The notes below the pieces were generated by a model. It was not told where the DNA came from. It did no database searches and saw only the letters and a list, made by a program, of their open reading frames with translations. Shown in pieces: positions 62,001 through 64,000 of a stretch of 64,000 bases of DNA (positions are counted from its first letter, which is position 1; every line of letters starts with the position of its first letter). Position numbers and translations under genes: made by a program. This DNA is from Vitellaria paradoxa (Eukaryota; Streptophyta; Magnoliopsida; Ericales; Sapotaceae). The stretch is taken from contig CM034241.1 in NCBI GenBank assembly GCA_019916065.1, forward strand, positions 13,711,728 through 13,775,727, in the 5' to 3' direction.

Positions 62001-64000
62001 ATATTTTAGTCAACAATTTTCACGTGCTTTTTAACTTGGTTTTTAAAGTCTTCGTGAAATTAGCTTTTACTCCTGCATATTTCCAAATTTAGGAAAGCTT
62101 TTAACTTATTTGTTAATTAATTTTTTGGTCAAAAATTATGTTGGACATAATAATACTAAAGCTGTACCCTTGCCGAACAGGTTTAGTCTGGTGCCACGTG
62201 GCGTGGTGCCGAGCAAATTCATATAAGCCACTTAGCCACTTGCCGAGCACGTTCCGTTTGGACACGTGGCATCTCGCCGAACAACTGATTATTGGCACGA
62301 GGGTTCCACGTGAGTGATGTACGTGAGTACACGATTTAGAGTTAGTGCTCCAAAGAGTACCCTGAATCTCGACATCAATAAACAATGTATAACCACGTGG
62401 TTATAGCCGAGGAATCTAGTTTGCTCGGCATATATGTCGATGGCCAGTAAATGTCAAACTTAGGGCCCACAGCCTTTAAAGAAGGCTCATGACCATAAAT
62501 GCACTTTAGTTAGGATTGAACTAGGTACTTGTCTCTGGAGATGTAACTAAATCGGTCTATCTCGTTACGATTCGGTGGCTGATGCGACAAGAAGACAGTA
62601 TGACCCTGAAATTCAGGTTGTAATGCCGTGTTAAACCACCAGAAGCATTAAATGAAAGGCACGGTGTATTTATGAGGGGTCTGAGGCATTAAATGAAGGG
62701 GAAGGGCATTTAAAGCAAGAGTGTAAAAGAGGAACACGGCAGTGTGCGTAATGTCGAGTCATAGGTATGCTGTAATCATTACTCAAACCACTATATATAG
62801 ATATACAACTGAATCACGGAGGTAAGCTGACTATTGCCAACTTAAACTTTGACTCCTTTATTTCCAGAAAACTTCTTTTGAGCGACTTGCTGACTTAATC
62901 ATCGGAGGGTTTTCCGGCCTGAGACCTCCTCTCCGGCCGTCACCTTTCTTTCTGTCTTTGTTCGGCAGGTCGGCGATTGCATTTCCGGTTGGCGTGGTCA
63001 GCGGTTCCGGCGGTAATTTCTGCTGCCGAACAAATTAGATCTCTTCTATTTAAAAACAATAAAAAATATTAAAAATTTTTCTAAAGATAACGAGATCAAG
63101 TCTCAACAACTTTAAAAATTTACTTTTACACCTCTTCACTCTCTGTAAGATGAGAATCTTATTCAGCCTTCATTTGGTTACCAAAAAAAAAGTTAAAAAA
63201 AAAAATTTACCCTTTTTTATTTTATATGAATTTTAATTGCATTTATAAAAAAAAAAATCACATCTCTAAAAACTATCTATTTAAGTAAAAAAAAAACAAA
63301 AAACAAACAAACAAAAAAGATGATTATCAACACTGGTGACCTTTTGGAAATAGGTACTCTCATTTGCGCGTTCGTTACTCTCATTTGCGTGTTCGTTTAT
63401 TTTGAAAATTTTTCTTTAAGTAGGAATTCGTGTAACGTATAGAAAACAAATTAAGTCATATACGTGGGAACTCTCATTTGCGTGTTCGTTTATTTGATTT
63501 TTTTTTTCCCAGTAGGAATTCATGTAATATATAGAAAACAAATTAAGTCATATAATTGGGAAAGCTGAATAACTAAGCCCGATTATTTTGATTAATTTAG
63601 TTGAAATTTTTAATTTTTCTAAATATTTTAATTATTTTCTTAGGAAACTAAAACAATTGAAATAATTAAGACAAATCTAAATTATTATCTACACTTATAC
63701 TTCTTATACATTATACTAAATGTATTTATACTTCTTTATACTAAATTTGAGTCTAAGTGAGCATTTTTGTCCTATTTAAAAACTTAATATCGTTCAATAC
63801 TTCACATTTTTCTAAATTCAAGAGATATCGATAATTTCACATTTTGGATTATGAGTGCAGAAGCAACTACTCCTAAATTTAAATCATTGTGAGAGTGTTG
63901 CTCCTAGCTTTCAATCTAACTCCAATTTCTATTGATGAAAAAAAAAAAAAAAAGAAAGAAAGAAAAACAAAAAGATATTGGTGAGGAGGGAATGAGGGAA
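59011..64000. repeat. Segmental duplication copy 2 (partner 28627-32720), runs off the window
   Basis: Same orientation and more than 99 percent identical to 28627-32720. The only large difference is the solo LTR at 62139-63032. The match begins abruptly after GGAATTCCAAT and is still running at 64000. As in copy 1, no gene is seen. Confidence 0.95.
62139..63032 (+). mobile_element. Solo LTR (Ty3/gypsy type), 894 bp, TSD AATTA
   Basis: AATTA flanks it at 62134-62138 and 63033-63037. The empty site is present once in copy 1 at 31753-31757. Ends are TGTTGGACAT and TGCCGAACA (TG...CA). A TATA-like CCACTATATATAGATATAC lies near 62789. GACTTAATCATCGGAGGG further on matches the wording common near the 3' end of plant gypsy LTRs. 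It is markedly more GC-rich than its surroundings. No genes. Confidence 0.93.

Noticed and set aside
1..64000. CRISPR arrays, operons, antiviral or toxin systems, rRNA or tRNA genes
   Set aside because: No regularly spaced repeats, no operonic coding clusters and no cloverleaf-forming tRNA sequence were recognised. The tRNA-like words found are retrotransposon primer-binding sites.

Overview
The window is nuclear DNA from a flowering plant, most likely a eudicot with a large, transposon-rich genome. It is AT-rich, with two spliced plant genes, introns of kilobase size, and Ty1/copia, Ty3/gypsy, RTE-type LINE, Mutator-like and MITE insertions, many with readable target-site duplications (TSDs). 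I cannot name the species. No bacterial operon, CRISPR array, phage or toxin system is present.

Layout. 1-2699 (minus strand): first coding exon and part of intron 1 of a KH-domain RNA-binding protein gene (PEPPER-like), whose remainder lies left of the window. 3480-7037: a broken minus-strand Ty3/gypsy element with one complete 2.4-kb LTR. 7038-15900: gene-poor spacer with a MITE and a weak Helitron-like end. 16447-25089 (minus strand, 5' UTR to about 26.7 kb): a complete four-coding-exon gene of the SHOU4/SHOU4L family (about 481 aa, two membrane segments). Its 6.2-kb second intron holds a nearly complete RTE-type LINE (exact TSD), a MITE and LTR-like debris. 27-35.9 kb: MITEs, an LTR fragment, and a Mutator-like element with a perfect 9-bp TSD. 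35908-49430: a decayed Ty1/copia element with unusual TA...TA LTR ends. It contains a Tourist-like MITE, a second MITE, and a complete 9.2-kb minus-strand Ty3/gypsy chromovirus (Tekay/Del-like) inserted in its RNase H region. 49.4-55.6 kb: AT-rich spacer with a compound microsatellite. 55575-58932: two solo LTRs, each with a TSD. 59011-64000: a near-identical direct copy of 28627-32720, interrupted only by an 894-bp solo LTR.

The two host genes look intact where visible and are unrelated in function. One is a nuclear RNA-binding regulator. The other is a plasma-membrane protein whose family controls delivery of cellulose synthase. The most notable structural observation is that 59011 onward repeats 28627 onward at the exact place where the first copy would end. 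This is the pattern of a 30.4-kb head-to-tail tandem duplication, or of an assembly duplication. I found no evidence of a new biological system. The value lies in the layered, datable record of insertions.
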